Shown piece after piece: positions 33,169-42,001 of a stretch of 64,000 bases of DNA. The translations under genes and the position numbers were made by a program. The stretch comes from Marinobacter sediminum (GTDB lineage Bacteria > Pseudomonadota > Gammaproteobacteria > Pseudomonadales > Oleiphilaceae), in NCBI RefSeq assembly GCF_016820575.1, contig NZ_JAEMQH010000001.1:248001-312000 (forward strand). The letters run 5' to 3'. Under the pieces are notes generated by a model. It was not told the DNA's origin, did no database searches, and saw nothing but the letters and a program-made list of their open reading frames with translations. Each line of letters opens with the position of its first letter. Within the stretch, counting starts at the first letter, position 1.

Positions 33169-33852
33169 ATGCGAATTCTGCTTGTAGAAGACGATCACCC
33201 TCTCGCAAACACCATGCTCGAGATGCTGAGGGAAGATCAGAATACGGTTGACTGGCTGGACGATGGCCAGCAGGCACTTAATGCGCTACTGGAGGAAACC
33301 TTTGATCTGGTCATCCTGGATCTGACCTTACCCCGTGTAGACGGCCTAGACATTGTCCGGCGCATTCGGAAACGGGGCATTCAAACACCGGTGATCATTC
33401 TGACGGCGCGCACCGAGCTCGATGAAAAACTGCAGGGGCTGGATTCCGGTGCCGACGACTACCTCACCAAACCCTTTGCCATGGCAGAGCTCAAGGCACG
33501 GATCCGTGCGGTCAGCCGTCGAGGGACAGCGACAGTCCAAAATGGACTCGTGGTGGGAGAACTGGTTTTGCAGCCGGATTCCGGGCAGCTGACAGTCGGC
33601 GAAAAACATTACACCTTGCCCCGGAGCGAGTTTCAGATTTTGCACTTTTTGATGCGACACCCAGACCAGGTTGCGACCCGTCGACGACTGGAAGACCAGC
33701 TCTATGGCTGGGAGCATGGTGTTGAAAGCAACGCGCTCGAGGTTCACATGCATCACCTCAGACGCCGGGTTGGCAAAGCCACCATACGCACGGTCCGGGG
33801 TGTGGGTTACTTGCTAGACAGCCAAGCAGCCGGGCAAGGAGACAGTCAGTGA
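33169..33852 (+). CDS. OmpR-family response regulator, PmrA/QseB-like
   Basis: This 227-residue regulator has a receiver domain (1-118) with the acidic pocket E7-D8-D9, phospho-acceptor Asp51 (LVILDLTLPRVDG), switch Thr in ILTAR and Lys in YLTKPF, followed by a winged-helix OmpR domain (about 128-222; SEFQILHFLMRHPDQVATRRRLEDQLYG ... NALEVHMHHLRRRVG ... IRTVRGVGYLL). The DNA-recognition region resembles PmrA/QseB. The nearby DNA holds three 11-bp-spaced TTAAG-type direct repeats, matching that specificity. Its stop overlaps the GTG of the histidine kinase. By position it should control itself, the divergent hemolysin-like operon and the downstream glycosyltransferase operon. Confidence 0.93.
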   Translation: MRILLVEDDHPLANTMLEMLREDQNTVDWLDDGQQALNALLEETFDLVILDLTLPRVDGLDIVRRIRKRGIQTPVIILTARTELDEKLQGLDSGADDYLTKPFAMAELKARIRAVSRRGTATVQNGLVVGELVLQPDSGQLTVGEKHYTLPRSEFQILHFLMRHPDQVATRRRLEDQLYGWEHGVESNALEVHMHHLRRRVGKATIRTVRGVGYLLDSQAAGQGDSQ

Positions 33853-35258
33853 GCCTTACCCGTACGCTGACCGTTCTGGTCGCCACTACGGTATTACTCA
33901 TCACCCTGATCACCGCGGGCTGGGGCTTTTACGTCAGCAATCATCAGCTTGAAGAGCTGTTTGATGCCGAGCTGGCACAGAGTACCCGCATTGTGCAGGG
34001 GTTGGTTCAGCACCTGTCTGATACTCAGTCACAGGAGCAACTCGCCACCGTTCTGCGCAAGACCCTGGAACTTCCAGAAGGTGCTCTCTCCGAAACCGAT
34101 GACGAGGAAATCCTGCCCGATGGTACCGGGCACAAATACGAGAAGAAGATCGCCTTCGAAGTCTGGTCACCGGACCGGGAACCGCTGCTCAACACCTTGC
34201 GAGCCGATGACAGGCTGGGCTTGCAACCGGGCTTTGCCTGGACGGAAGTCAGCGGCTTTCTCTGGCGTACCTTCACGCTCAGGGATCCAGCCACCGGATT
34301 CTGGATTCGCACCGCGCAACGGGAGGATGTGCGCGAGGAGCTTAGCGGCGAGTTAGCCTTGGGCAACGTCCTGCCCATGGTGCTGGCTCTGCCATTACTG
34401 GTTATTGCCGTAATTGTTGCCGTGCAAGTCGGCTTCAGGCCACTGCGACGCTTGGAAAAACCCGTGCGTTTCATGGAACCGGAGCGGATTCATCCCTTGG
34501 ACGAACAACAGGCCCCGAAAGAAGTGGCCGGCCTTGTGAACGCCGTCAACGGTCTGCTACGACGACTGAACCAGGCGCTGGAACGGGAGCGCCGGTTTTC
34601 TGCCGATGCCGCCCACGAACTGCGCACCCCGCTGGCCGCCCTAAGGCTTAATCTTGAGAAATTGAGTGGTAAACACCCGAAGGATTTCCAGGGCCTGACT
34701 GAATCCGTCGATCGCATGGTGCATTTGGTGGAGCAGATGTTGCTGTTGAGTCGCGTTGATGCAGCGACCAGCCTCGAAGCCGAGCCTGGGAATTTGTCAG
34801 CCCTGGTGGAACAGAGCATTGCTGATGTCGCACCGCTGGCGTTAAGGAAAAAGATTGAACCGATTCTGGAAGACGACGTTGGCGAAGCCATCATTTATTG
34901 CCACAGCGCTCTGATCAACACCCTGATGCGCTCCTTACTGGCGAACGCTATCCAATACAGCCCTGAACACACCTTCTTGCTGACCCGTCTGGTGTCGTCC
35001 GGTGAGGGCTACCAGGTCGTAGTCTGCGACCAGGGCCCTGGCATTGCGCCGGAAGAGCGTGACCGTGCCCTTAGCCGTTTCGTTCGCCTGGATCAGCGCC
35101 TCGGCGGCGGTGCCGGCCTCGGGCTTGCCATTGCGCGCCGGATTGCCGAACTTCATGGCGGCCAGCTCACACTGAATGATCGACCCGATGGCCAACCCGG
35201 GCTCTGCGTCAACATCTGGTTACCTGCCCGGCTGGTTCAGCGCAAAAGGGCAATTTAA
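33849..35258 (+). CDS. Sensor histidine kinase, PmrB/QseC-like
   Basis: This 469-residue inner-membrane kinase starts with GTG overlapping the regulator stop. A first membrane helix (about 7-28) and a second (about 176-198) flank a periplasmic sensor of about 145 residues. It contains an acidic patch (SETDDEEILPDG), which might bind cations as the acidic motifs of PmrB do. A HAMP-like linker, HisKA domain with phospho-acceptor His256 in ADAAHELRTPLAAL and a catalytic domain (N box LLANAIQYSP, G1 CDQGPGIAPEERD, G2 GGGAGLGLAIARRI) follow. Its stop codon lies inside the third PmrA-type box, which drives the following operon. Confidence 0.93.
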   Translation: MSLTRTLTVLVATTVLLITLITAGWGFYVSNHQLEELFDAELAQSTRIVQGLVQHLSDTQSQEQLATVLRKTLELPEGALSETDDEEILPDGTGHKYEKKIAFEVWSPDREPLLNTLRADDRLGLQPGFAWTEVSGFLWRTFTLRDPATGFWIRTAQREDVREELSGELALGNVLPMVLALPLLVIAVIVAVQVGFRPLRRLEKPVRFMEPERIHPLDEQQAPKEVAGLVNAVNGLLRRLNQALERERRFSADAAHELRTPLAALRLNLEKLSGKHPKDFQGLTESVDRMVHLVEQMLLLSRVDAATSLEAEPGNLSALVEQSIADVAPLALRKKIEPILEDDVGEAIIYCHSALINTLMRSLLANAIQYSPEHTFLLTRLVSSGEGYQVVVCDQGPGIAPEERDRALSRFVRLDQRLGGGAGLGLAIARRIAELHGGQLTLNDRPDGQPGLCVNIWLPARLVQRKRAI

Positions 35259-35270
35259 GGTTGCGTTAAG
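35254..35270 (+). promoter_or_regulatory. PmrA-type box in front of the glycosyltransferase operon
   Basis: TTTAAG-N5-GTTAAG overlaps the stop codon of the histidine kinase, with half-sites 11 bp apart. A -10-like GATACT begins 10 nt after the second half-site, the same spacing as at the two other boxes. The glycosyltransferase ATG lies 82 nt further on. Confidence 0.65.
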
Positions 35271-35352
35271 GTTCGACCCCGATACTCCTATCCAAGAGCT
35301 GCGGGCTAAACAGCCCGCCCTGTCAGTTCGTTCGAAATTGGAGAAGGGAATT

Positions 35353-36120
35353 ATGAGCCAGGACAAATCACTATCGTTGGTAATTCCCGCCAAGGATGAG
35401 CAAGACAACATTGCCAGCCTGATCACCGAAATCTTCGCGGTTATGCGAGATTACCCTCACTTTGAAGTGGTGCTGGTGGACGATGGCAGCAGCGATCAGA
35501 CCCTGGATACCGCCGTTCGCACGGCCCAGTTGTTGAACGGTCGGCTGGTCGGAATTCGCCATGAGCGGAGCGTTGGCCAGAGCGGAGCCCTGGCAACCGG
35601 CATCCGACGGGCCCGCGGCACCCTGATCGCGACCATGGATGGCGACGGACAGAACGATCCGTCGGACATTCCCGCCCTGCTACAGAAAGCCGCAGCCATC
35701 AAGGCGGCCGACTTCTGTATCGCAGGCTACCGCAAAAACCGCAAGGACACCGCCTGGAAGCGTTTTCAGTCACGGCTGGCCAACCGGGTTCGCAACGCCC
35801 TGCTGCACGACGGCGTACCCGACACTGGCTGTGGGCTTAAGCTGTTTCCTCGGGCAACCTTCCTGAAACTGCCCTGGTTCAACCACGGCCACCGGTTTAT
35901 TCCAGCCCTGGTACAAGGATTGGGTGGTGACATCGCGGTGGTGGAAGTGAATCACCGCCAGCGCGGCGGTGGAACGTCAAAATACACGGCCTGGAACCGG
36001 GCCTGGGCGGGGATTCTCGACCTTTTCGGTGTCATGTGGCTGTTACACCGGACCCGGCCTTCTGTCATTGCCAGCAGTATTGAGTCGGAGCCCCGCACGC
36101 CAATGGCGAAGGCATCCTGA
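35353..36120 (+). CDS. Family 2 glycosyltransferase, polyprenyl-phosphate type (ArnC/DPM-like)
   Basis: This 255-residue GT-A enzyme is predicted to transfer a sugar from a nucleotide donor to undecaprenyl phosphate. Motifs are LVIPAKDEQDNIASLI, VVLVDDGSSDQT (nucleotide binding), TMDGDGQNDPSDIP (DxD metal site) and GYRKNRKDTAWKRFQSRLANRVRNALL, typical of dolichol/polyprenyl phosphate sugar synthases. ArnC itself has two C-terminal membrane helices; here only one hydrophobic segment is seen (AGILDLFGVMWLLH). GAGAAGGGAA precedes ATG 35353; upstream in-frame starts lie in the kinase gene. It would supply the lipid-linked sugar used by the ArnT-like enzyme two genes on. Confidence 0.88.
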   Translation: MSQDKSLSLVIPAKDEQDNIASLITEIFAVMRDYPHFEVVLVDDGSSDQTLDTAVRTAQLLNGRLVGIRHERSVGQSGALATGIRRARGTLIATMDGDGQNDPSDIPALLQKAAAIKAADFCIAGYRKNRKDTAWKRFQSRLANRVRNALLHDGVPDTGCGLKLFPRATFLKLPWFNHGHRFIPALVQGLGGDIAVVEVNHRQRGGGTSKYTAWNRAWAGILDLFGVMWLLHRTRPSVIASSIESEPRTPMAKAS

Positions 36121-36121
36121 T

Positions 36122-36790
36122 ATGCAAAATTGGGTACGTTGGCTGGTGTTTGCTATCCTGGCGACAGCCAGCTTTGTTTCGATCCAGCAGGGCTGGCTGG
36201 ATTTCATTTCGGACAAGAACCTCGTCGCCAACTATATCCACAGCCATGGCGTGCCGGGGCTGATCGGGGTTGCCCTGGCCGGCGCCCTGTTCACCGGTGT
36301 CGGCGCACCCCGGCAGTTGCTGGCGTTTGTCCTGGGTTTCGCCCTGGGCGGCATCCATGGCACCTTACTCTCAACCCTGGCCGCGGCCGTGGGTGCCAGC
36401 GGTTGCTTTTTCACCGCTCGCTGGCTGCTGCGGACATCTTTGGCCCAGCGATTCGGCCAGCGGATGCGTCAGTTTGAGGACCTGTTCCACCAACAAACCC
36501 TGCTAAAAGTCCTGATGATTCGGTTACTGCCTGTTGGCAGTAATCTGGCAACCAATCTTGTCGCCGGCTGTTCGAACATCCGCTTCACACCATTCCTGGT
36601 GGGCAGCATGCTCGGCTACTTGCCCCAGATGCTGGTGTTTGCGCTCGCGGGTGCCGGCATTGGCAACGCCGATCACTATCAGCTCATGCTTAGCATTACC
36701 CTGTTCGTCATCGCTTCCGTTATTGGCGCATTTCTCTATCACAGCCACAGAGCAAAAATCCTCGCTACCCCAGTTTCCGGCCAGTCTTGA
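36122..36790 (+). CDS. VTT-domain (TVP38/DedA-like) membrane protein
   Basis: This 222-residue protein has about five hydrophobic segments and the VTT core IGVALAGALFTGVGAPRQLLAFVLGFALGGIHGTLL with the F/G-x-G-x-x-R-Q motif, then LLPVGSNLATNLVAGCSNIRFTPFLVGSMLGYLPQMLVFALAGAGIG. DedA/VTT proteins include flippases that recycle undecaprenyl phosphate or move phospholipids. Here it lies between a lipid-sugar synthase and an ArnT-like transferase, with a 1-nt gap to the first and 9 nt to the second. It could move the lipid-linked sugar or recycle its carrier; that is inference. Confidence 0.83.
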   Translation: MQNWVRWLVFAILATASFVSIQQGWLDFISDKNLVANYIHSHGVPGLIGVALAGALFTGVGAPRQLLAFVLGFALGGIHGTLLSTLAAAVGASGCFFTARWLLRTSLAQRFGQRMRQFEDLFHQQTLLKVLMIRLLPVGSNLATNLVAGCSNIRFTPFLVGSMLGYLPQMLVFALAGAGIGNADHYQLMLSITLFVIASVIGAFLYHSHRAKILATPVSGQS

Positions 36791-36799
36791 GATCACTCC

Positions 36800-38548
36800 A
36801 TGCCCGCATCGCCGTATTTCCGACAGTTTCCGGACTACCTGTTTAATCTCTCGCGCAACCGGCTACTGCTCCTGCTGCTAACCTTTGCCGCCGTGATGAT
36901 CGCCACCGGCATTGGCCTGCGCTCGCCCTGGCCCGCCGATGAACCCCGCTTTGCCGAGGTCGCCCGGGAAATGGTGGCCTCCGGCCAGTGGATGATCCCC
37001 ATGCGTGGCGGCGAGTTCTATCCGGACAAACCCCCGGTGTTCATGTGGAGCATCGCATTTTTCTACTGGCTCACCGGCAACCTGAAAGTCGCCTTTCTGC
37101 TGCCCAATGCCCTGTGCAGCCTGTTAACCGTTGGCCTGGTTTACGATCTGGGCACCCGCCTGTGGAACCAGCGCACCGGCGCCATTGCGGTGATGCTGCT
37201 GATGCTGGCGCCGCAATTCCTGGTCCAGGCCCAGAAGGCCCAGATCGATGCCATGGTCGCCTGCTGGATCACCGTTGCCTGCTACGGCCTGATCCGGCAT
37301 TTTTTCACCGGCCCCGCCTGGGGCTGGTACTTTGTTGCCTGGGCATTTATGGGGTTAGGGATTATCACCAAGGGCGTCGGTTTTCTGCCCGCCTTGATGA
37401 TGCTGCCACTACTGGCACTCCACGTCCGGGATCCGAACCGTTTTCAAGGAGCCATGACCTGGCGTTGCGCCCTGGGGCCCGTCGCCATGTTCGCCGTTGT
37501 AGCTACCTGGCTGGTACCCATGGTGCTGTATGTGAATGGTCTGGGCACCGAAGAAGCGCTGGCCTATAAGAACAACATCCTGTTCAAGCAGACCGGGGAG
37601 CGCTACGTCGATTCCTGGGGCCATCTTCAGCCTTGGTATTACTACCTCACCAGCGTCATTCCCGCGCTCTGGTTCCCATTGCCACTGATTCTGCTGGCGC
37701 TTTTGCAGCCGCTGGTAGACGCCATCCGGCATCGCCCGGTGGTGCTGGTCCAGTTGGCGTGGGTGGCGCTGGTGATCCTGTTCTTCAGCATCAGTCCGGG
37801 CAAACGGGGGGTGTATCTGCTGCCAGCACTGCCCATGTTCGCCCTGGCACTGGCGCCGGCGCTGAGCACGCACCGCCCGGCCCGATGGTTCCCACCTATA
37901 CTGACGGGCTCGCATGTGCTGATTGCGGCGGCGCTGGTCACCCTGGGCGTATTGGCCTGGAACGACCATCCAAAGCTGGTCGAAAAGGTCAGCGACTACA
38001 GCCGTGATCCCGCCCGGTTACACGAGGCCGGCAGCCTAGTGCTCACTATGGGCCTGGTGTGGCTGGCTAGTCTGATCGGCTTCTGGCGTTCCCGCCCCCT
38101 GGGGCGCCTATTCCTGGCCATGATGGTGAGCTGGCTGCTGCTGTCTACCTGGGGCTATCGAATTCTGGAACCCCTGCGCACGCCCCGGAATATTCTGGCG
38201 GCCGCCGAACAGCAACTGCCCCCTGGCGCCCAGCTCGGCATGATCAACTTTAGCGAACAATTTATCCTGTTTTCCAAGCTGGATTTCGTTCACTTCAGCT
38301 ACTTCTCTGGATTAGAGGAAGAAGAGCGCAACGCTTGGTATTGGATGGAAGGCGGCGATAGACGCTACGTCCTGGCAGAAGAAGGGCTGAGCCTCACCTG
38401 TTTCACCTACGACGGTGCTCGGGACCTGGGCGTCGCCCACCGTGAGCGCTGGCGGTTACTGGGCCCGGATCAAAGGCGTCCAAACTGTGCCCCACCGGCA
38501 AAGGTGCGTCAGTTCACCACCCAAACGCCTGGCTCATGGCTGGAATGA
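36800..38548 (+). CDS. Family 39 (ArnT-like) lipid-linked sugar transferase
   Basis: This 582-residue membrane glycosyltransferase has about 11-12 helices. The first periplasmic loop carries the acidic pair Asp47-Glu48 in RSPWPADEPRFAEVAREM, the catalytic signature of PMT/ArnT-type enzymes, followed by GGEFYPDKPPVFMW. ArnT adds aminoarabinose from undecaprenyl phosphate to lipid A. Here the aminoarabinose synthesis genes are absent, so another sugar may be used. A soluble C-terminal domain of about 110 residues (after about 470) ends the protein. It is the last gene of the PmrA-box operon. The 52-nt spacer to the convergent glycosylase gene shows no strong hairpin. Confidence 0.88.
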   Translation: MPASPYFRQFPDYLFNLSRNRLLLLLLTFAAVMIATGIGLRSPWPADEPRFAEVAREMVASGQWMIPMRGGEFYPDKPPVFMWSIAFFYWLTGNLKVAFLLPNALCSLLTVGLVYDLGTRLWNQRTGAIAVMLLMLAPQFLVQAQKAQIDAMVACWITVACYGLIRHFFTGPAWGWYFVAWAFMGLGIITKGVGFLPALMMLPLLALHVRDPNRFQGAMTWRCALGPVAMFAVVATWLVPMVLYVNGLGTEEALAYKNNILFKQTGERYVDSWGHLQPWYYYLTSVIPALWFPLPLILLALLQPLVDAIRHRPVVLVQLAWVALVILFFSISPGKRGVYLLPALPMFALALAPALSTHRPARWFPPILTGSHVLIAAALVTLGVLAWNDHPKLVEKVSDYSRDPARLHEAGSLVLTMGLVWLASLIGFWRSRPLGRLFLAMMVSWLLLSTWGYRILEPLRTPRNILAAAEQQLPPGAQLGMINFSEQFILFSKLDFVHFSYFSGLEEEERNAWYWMEGGDRRYVLAEEGLSLTCFTYDGARDLGVAHRERWRLLGPDQRRPNCAPPAKVRQFTTQTPGSWLE

Positions 38549-38600
38549 AAAGGTCCACCGAGCCTGAAACCGCATCCGCCTATATTAGCCGAAGAAAAGA

Positions 38601-39269
38601 CTAGCTCTCGACCGTGTAAGAAAGGATTCGCGACAGGTGACTGTAGGGCAGCCCAGTCTCCTTATGCCATTCGTTAAACGCCTCCTGAGCCTGGGTCAGT
38701 GCCTTTTTGCTGCCGGGCGTGGCGTCCAGCAGCTCTTCCCGTCGCAGGCCGGCAAGTACATCCCGGGACAGAATAAAGCCGTCCCAACCGACGTTGCGCA
38801 GAAAGTACTGAGCGGTCGCGCCTCCCAGCCGGGCACCATTGCGCTTGAGCCACAGCAGCAAGCCGACTTGATCCTCTGATGGCCATTGGCTAAGAAAGGC
38901 ACCAAAGCTGCCGTGCTCCCGGGCAGCATCGACGATCATGCGGGCATTGTCCGGAACGGTGCGGATTTTCTGCATGTTGCGAACGATTCGCTCATCCTGG
39001 GCCAGGTCCTCCAGCACCTCTGGCGGCACCTGTTGCCAGTAGATCGGTACAAATCCGTCGAAGGCTGCCTCAAAATCGGGCCATTTCCGGTTGATCACCC
39101 GCCAGACAAAACCGGCTTTGAAGATGCATCGGGTTATCTCCGACAGGTACCGGTCGTCGCCCAGCGCCTCCAATTGCCCTGGCTCAGCCAGGGGCGGCAG
39201 GAGGGCCTGCAACGCTTTTTCACCGCCCTTACGGTCCGCGGCCTGCTGATAAATTCTGGCAAAGCTCAT
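38601..39269 (-). CDS. DNA-3-methyladenine glycosylase I-like protein
   Basis: This 222-residue helical protein of the Tag/HhH-GPD-like group probably excises 3-methyladenine from DNA. The region YLSEITRCIFKAGFVWRVINRKWPDFEAAFDGF matches the conserved Tag pattern around FxAGxxWxxxxxKWPxFxxAF. Later motifs are QKIRTVPDNARMI and GSFGAFLSQWP. The zinc ligands of E. coli Tag are not obvious, as in the larger Tag-like branch. GGAGG precedes the ATG. It follows the vitamin B12 ATPase gene after 38 nt in the same direction, so it may be the last gene of the riboswitch operon, although its role is unrelated. Confidence 0.83.
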   Translation of the reverse strand: MSFARIYQQAADRKGGEKALQALLPPLAEPGQLEALGDDRYLSEITRCIFKAGFVWRVINRKWPDFEAAFDGFVPIYWQQVPPEVLEDLAQDERIVRNMQKIRTVPDNARMIVDAAREHGSFGAFLSQWPSEDQVGLLLWLKRNGARLGGATAQYFLRNVGWDGFILSRDVLAGLRREELLDATPGSKKALTQAQEAFNEWHKETGLPYSHLSRILSYTVES

Positions 39270-39307
39270 TGCGTGCCTCCAAATACGATCTTGAAAGGTC
39301 CGGCTAA

Positions 39308-40075
39308 TTACCTGGCCGGTACAAACACGGGCGCGCCGTCAGCCTCTACCGTCACCAGTTTCTGACCGTACAGCTGTTCCAGGGCCGCTGGAACCAGCAT
39401 GCTCTGCGACGGCCCCCAGCAGGCCTCGCCGCCGGGGTATAGCAGCAACAGATGATCACACCAGCGTGCGGCCAGATTGAGGTCGTGCAGGCACATGAAT
39501 ATGGTGTGGCCGGCAGCAGCCTGCCCGGTCAGCAGGCCCATGGTCGCAACCTGGTGGTGCAGGTCCAGATGGTTGGTGGGTTCGTCCAGCAGCCAGAGTC
39601 CGGGTGCCTGGGTCATCAGGGTAGCAATGGCGACGCGCTGGCGCTCACCACCGGACAGTGTGTGTACCAGCCGATCCCGGAGATGGATCACGTCGAGGGC
39701 TTCGAGCGCCTGCTCGGCCAAGTCCACATCAGCTTGGGTTTCCATCTGCCAGGGCATCATCCAGGGGTGGCGGCCAATCAGGGCCGTTTCCAGGACCGTG
39801 GCCGGGAAACCATCCTGACGATCCTGAAACACCAGGCCAAGATGCCGCGCCAGCTGCTTGCGTTTCATCCTGGTCACTGGCTGTTCATCCAGCAATACCT
39901 GGCCGTCCCTGGGTTGGCGCAGGCCGGCCAGCGTGTGCAGCAAGGTTGTCTTGCCAACACCGTTAGGCCCAAGCACACCCCATACCTGCCCCGGCTCCAC
40001 ACTCAGGTTCAGCGGCTGACCCGATGGGCGGTCGGGAATGTCGATGATCAGTTCGCTGGTGGTCAGGTCTGTCAT
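39308..40075 (-). CDS. btuD: Vitamin B12 ABC transporter ATP-binding protein
   Basis: This 255-residue ATPase belongs to the BtuD/FecE-type (iron-siderophore and B12) group. Motifs are Walker A GPNGVGKTT (about 34-42), Q-loop LVFQDRQ, signature LSGGERQRVA, Walker B LWLLDEPTNHLDLHHQ and the switch His in MCLHDLNLA. It works with the BtuC-like permease 3 nt upstream and the BtuF-like binding protein. The B12 substrate is inferred from the cobalamin riboswitch and BtuB-type receptor at the head of this operon. Confidence 0.9.
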   Translation of the reverse strand: MTDLTTSELIIDIPDRPSGQPLNLSVEPGQVWGVLGPNGVGKTTLLHTLAGLRQPRDGQVLLDEQPVTRMKRKQLARHLGLVFQDRQDGFPATVLETALIGRHPWMMPWQMETQADVDLAEQALEALDVIHLRDRLVHTLSGGERQRVAIATLMTQAPGLWLLDEPTNHLDLHHQVATMGLLTGQAAAGHTIFMCLHDLNLAARWCDHLLLLYPGGEACWGPSQSMLVPAALEQLYGQKLVTVEADGAPVFVPAR

Positions 40076-40078
40076 GGG

Positions 40079-41050
40079 TCATCGGCTCCGATACAACAGG
40101 TACAGGAACGTGGGCACCCCCACCAGCGCCGTGATCACACCCACCGGCAATTGTTCCGGCGCAATCACCACCCGGGCCAGGGCATCGGCGAGCACCAGCA
40201 GGCCACCACCGGCCAGCGCGCAGGCCGGCAGGATCAACCGTTGATCGTTGCCCAGCACCAACCTGAGCATGTGCGGCACCACCAGGCCAACAAAGCCAAC
40301 GCTTCCGGCCATGGTTACGGCTGTCGCCGTGAGAATGCTCGCCAGTAGATAGATCAACCACTCCAAAGGCCGCACCGACACGCCCAGGGCGGCAGCCTGC
40401 ATTGGTCCCCGAGCCAGCACGTTCAGCGAACGCCCCAGAGGAAACACCAGCAGGCAGACCAACACCAGAATGATCAACGCCGGCGCAGGAGTACCAGCGT
40501 GAGACAAATCACCCATCAGCCAATACAGCATGCCCGGCAACCGGCTCGCCGGTGTCATCGCAAGAATCAGGGTAATCAGGGCGCCCCAGCCGGAGGCCAC
40601 TACAACCCCGGTGAGCAAGAGTCTGGAGGGCGTCCAGCTGCCCGTGCCGTGAGCTAATCCAAACACCAGCAGGGTGGCCAGCATGGCACCGGCGAATGCC
40701 GAGCCGGAAACTACAATTCCGGCGACACCCGCCAGCATGGCCAGCAAGGCACCGACCGCGGCACCGCCGGACAGCCCGAGCACGTAGGGATCTGCCAGGG
40801 GATTGCGCAACAACACCTGCATCAGGGCGCCGGCCACGGCGAGCAAGCCGCCGGTCGCAAATGCACTGAGGGTGCGCGGCAAACGCAAGTCCAGGATCAG
40901 GGTCTGTTGCAGTTCGGTGCCGCCGCCGGTCAGCACCGCCAGAGTCTGGCCCAGCTCCATGGCACTGGAGCCGATACTCACGGAGATCACCATCGCCACA
41001 ACACTAATCAGGGCGAGCACGATCAGCGGGCGCAGAGTGCTAGAGAGTGG
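40079..41050 (-). CDS. btuC: Vitamin B12 ABC transporter permease, FecCD/BtuC family
   Basis: This 323-residue permease has about ten helices. Hallmarks are LPRTLSAFATGGLLAVAGALMQVLLRNPLADPYVLGLSGGAAVGALLA and GPMQAAALGVSVRPLEWLIYLLASILTATAVTMAGSVGFVGLVVPHMLRLVLGNDQR, the conserved cytoplasmic coupling region. I start at GTG 41050 (VPLSSTLRPLIVLAL), because GGAG lies 7 nt upstream; the longer frame runs back into the btuF gene. The start overlaps the btuF end by 11 nt, so the two are translationally coupled. Confidence 0.9.
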   Translation of the reverse strand, partial: PLSSTLRPLIVLALISVVAMVISVSIGSSAMELGQTLAVLTGGGTELQQTLILDLRLPRTLSAFATGGLLAVAGALMQVLLRNPLADPYVLGLSGGAAVGALLAMLAGVAGIVVSGSAFAGAMLATLLVFGLAHGTGSWTPSRLLLTGVVVASGWGALITLILAMTPASRLPGMLYWLMGDLSHAGTPAPALIILVLVCLLVFPLGRSLNVLARGPMQAAALGVSVRPLEWLIYLLASILTATAVTMAGSVGFVGLVVPHMLRLVLGNDQRLILPACALAGGGLLVLADALARVVIAPEQLPVGVITALVGVPTFLYLLYRSR

Positions 41051-41972
41051 CACGGGCGCGCTCCAGGGTTTGGCACAGGTGTCGAGTGCCATCCAGCATG
41101 CGAAAAGTTGGCCGCGCCAGCAGTGACGGCGGCTCAACAAACAAATTCTCGCTCTTCACCGCCGCCAACTCCGGAAACTGCTGCCAGCGAGCCAGCCCCG
41201 ACAGATCACTGCTGTCCTGGCCCGAAGTCACAATGGCGTCTGGGTTGGCCATCACTACGGCCTCGGCACTGACTCTGGGTACCAGTCGGGGCAAATCGGC
41301 AAACACATTCACACCGCCACACAGGGTTATGGCTTTGCTGATCAGCTCTTCGTGGTTCACCGTCATGAGCGGCTGATCCCAGACCTGGAAGAACACCCGG
41401 ATTGGACGGGCATCGGCATACTCCGCCTGAAGTTCCGACAGCCCTTTGCGAAAATTGGCCGCACGCTGCCGGCCCAACTCCAGTTGCCCGGTGAGCTGGG
41501 CCAGCTGCTCAACCGCCTGTGCGATGTCTTCAAAACGACGGGGAGCCAGCCAGAATACGTTGATGCCGATGGCGCTCAGTTTCTCCAGCTGGGCCCTGGA
41601 ATTCCCATCGATCCAGGCCACCACCAGATCCGGCTGCAACGCGACGATCGCTTCCAGATCCAGCCGATTGCTGTCGCCAACTTGAGGCAGGGTAGCTGCC
41701 TCGGGCGGGTAGTCGCTCCAGGCACTGACCGCCACCACCCGGTCACCAGCGCCGGCACTGAACAACAATTCGGTGGCGCCGGGAGACAACGACACCACCC
41801 GTTCAGCCGGACTGGCCAGGCACAGCTGACGATCCTGCGCGTCGTCAACGCAGGCCTCAGGCTGAGACCAGACCCGGCCCGCCAGCAGCATCAGCGTCAT
41901 AAGCAAGGCGGCCGCCAGCATCGCTCTGGTGCCACGACCCAACGCTATCTGCCGATATTCCGGAGTCTCCAT
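41040..41972 (-). CDS. btuF: Periplasmic cobalamin-binding protein, BtuF-like
   Basis: This 310-residue protein has a signal peptide (RAMLAAALLMTLMLLAGRVWSQ) and a class III substrate-binding fold: AERVVSLSPGATELLFSAGAGDRVVAVSAWSDYPPEA in the first lobe, a long linker helix (about 155-180) and RVFFQVWDQPLMTVNHEELI in the second. It is predicted to carry B12 from the outer-membrane receptor to BtuCD. GGGAG lies 6 nt before the ATG. It follows the receptor gene after 29 nt. Confidence 0.9.
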   Translation of the reverse strand: METPEYRQIALGRGTRAMLAAALLMTLMLLAGRVWSQPEACVDDAQDRQLCLASPAERVVSLSPGATELLFSAGAGDRVVAVSAWSDYPPEAATLPQVGDSNRLDLEAIVALQPDLVVAWIDGNSRAQLEKLSAIGINVFWLAPRRFEDIAQAVEQLAQLTGQLELGRQRAANFRKGLSELQAEYADARPIRVFFQVWDQPLMTVNHEELISKAITLCGGVNVFADLPRLVPRVSAEAVVMANPDAIVTSGQDSSDLSGLARWQQFPELAAVKSENLFVEPPSLLARPTFRMLDGTRHLCQTLERARATL

Positions 41973-42001
41973 GCTGGCTCCCGCCGCGCTGTTAAATCCT
42001 G

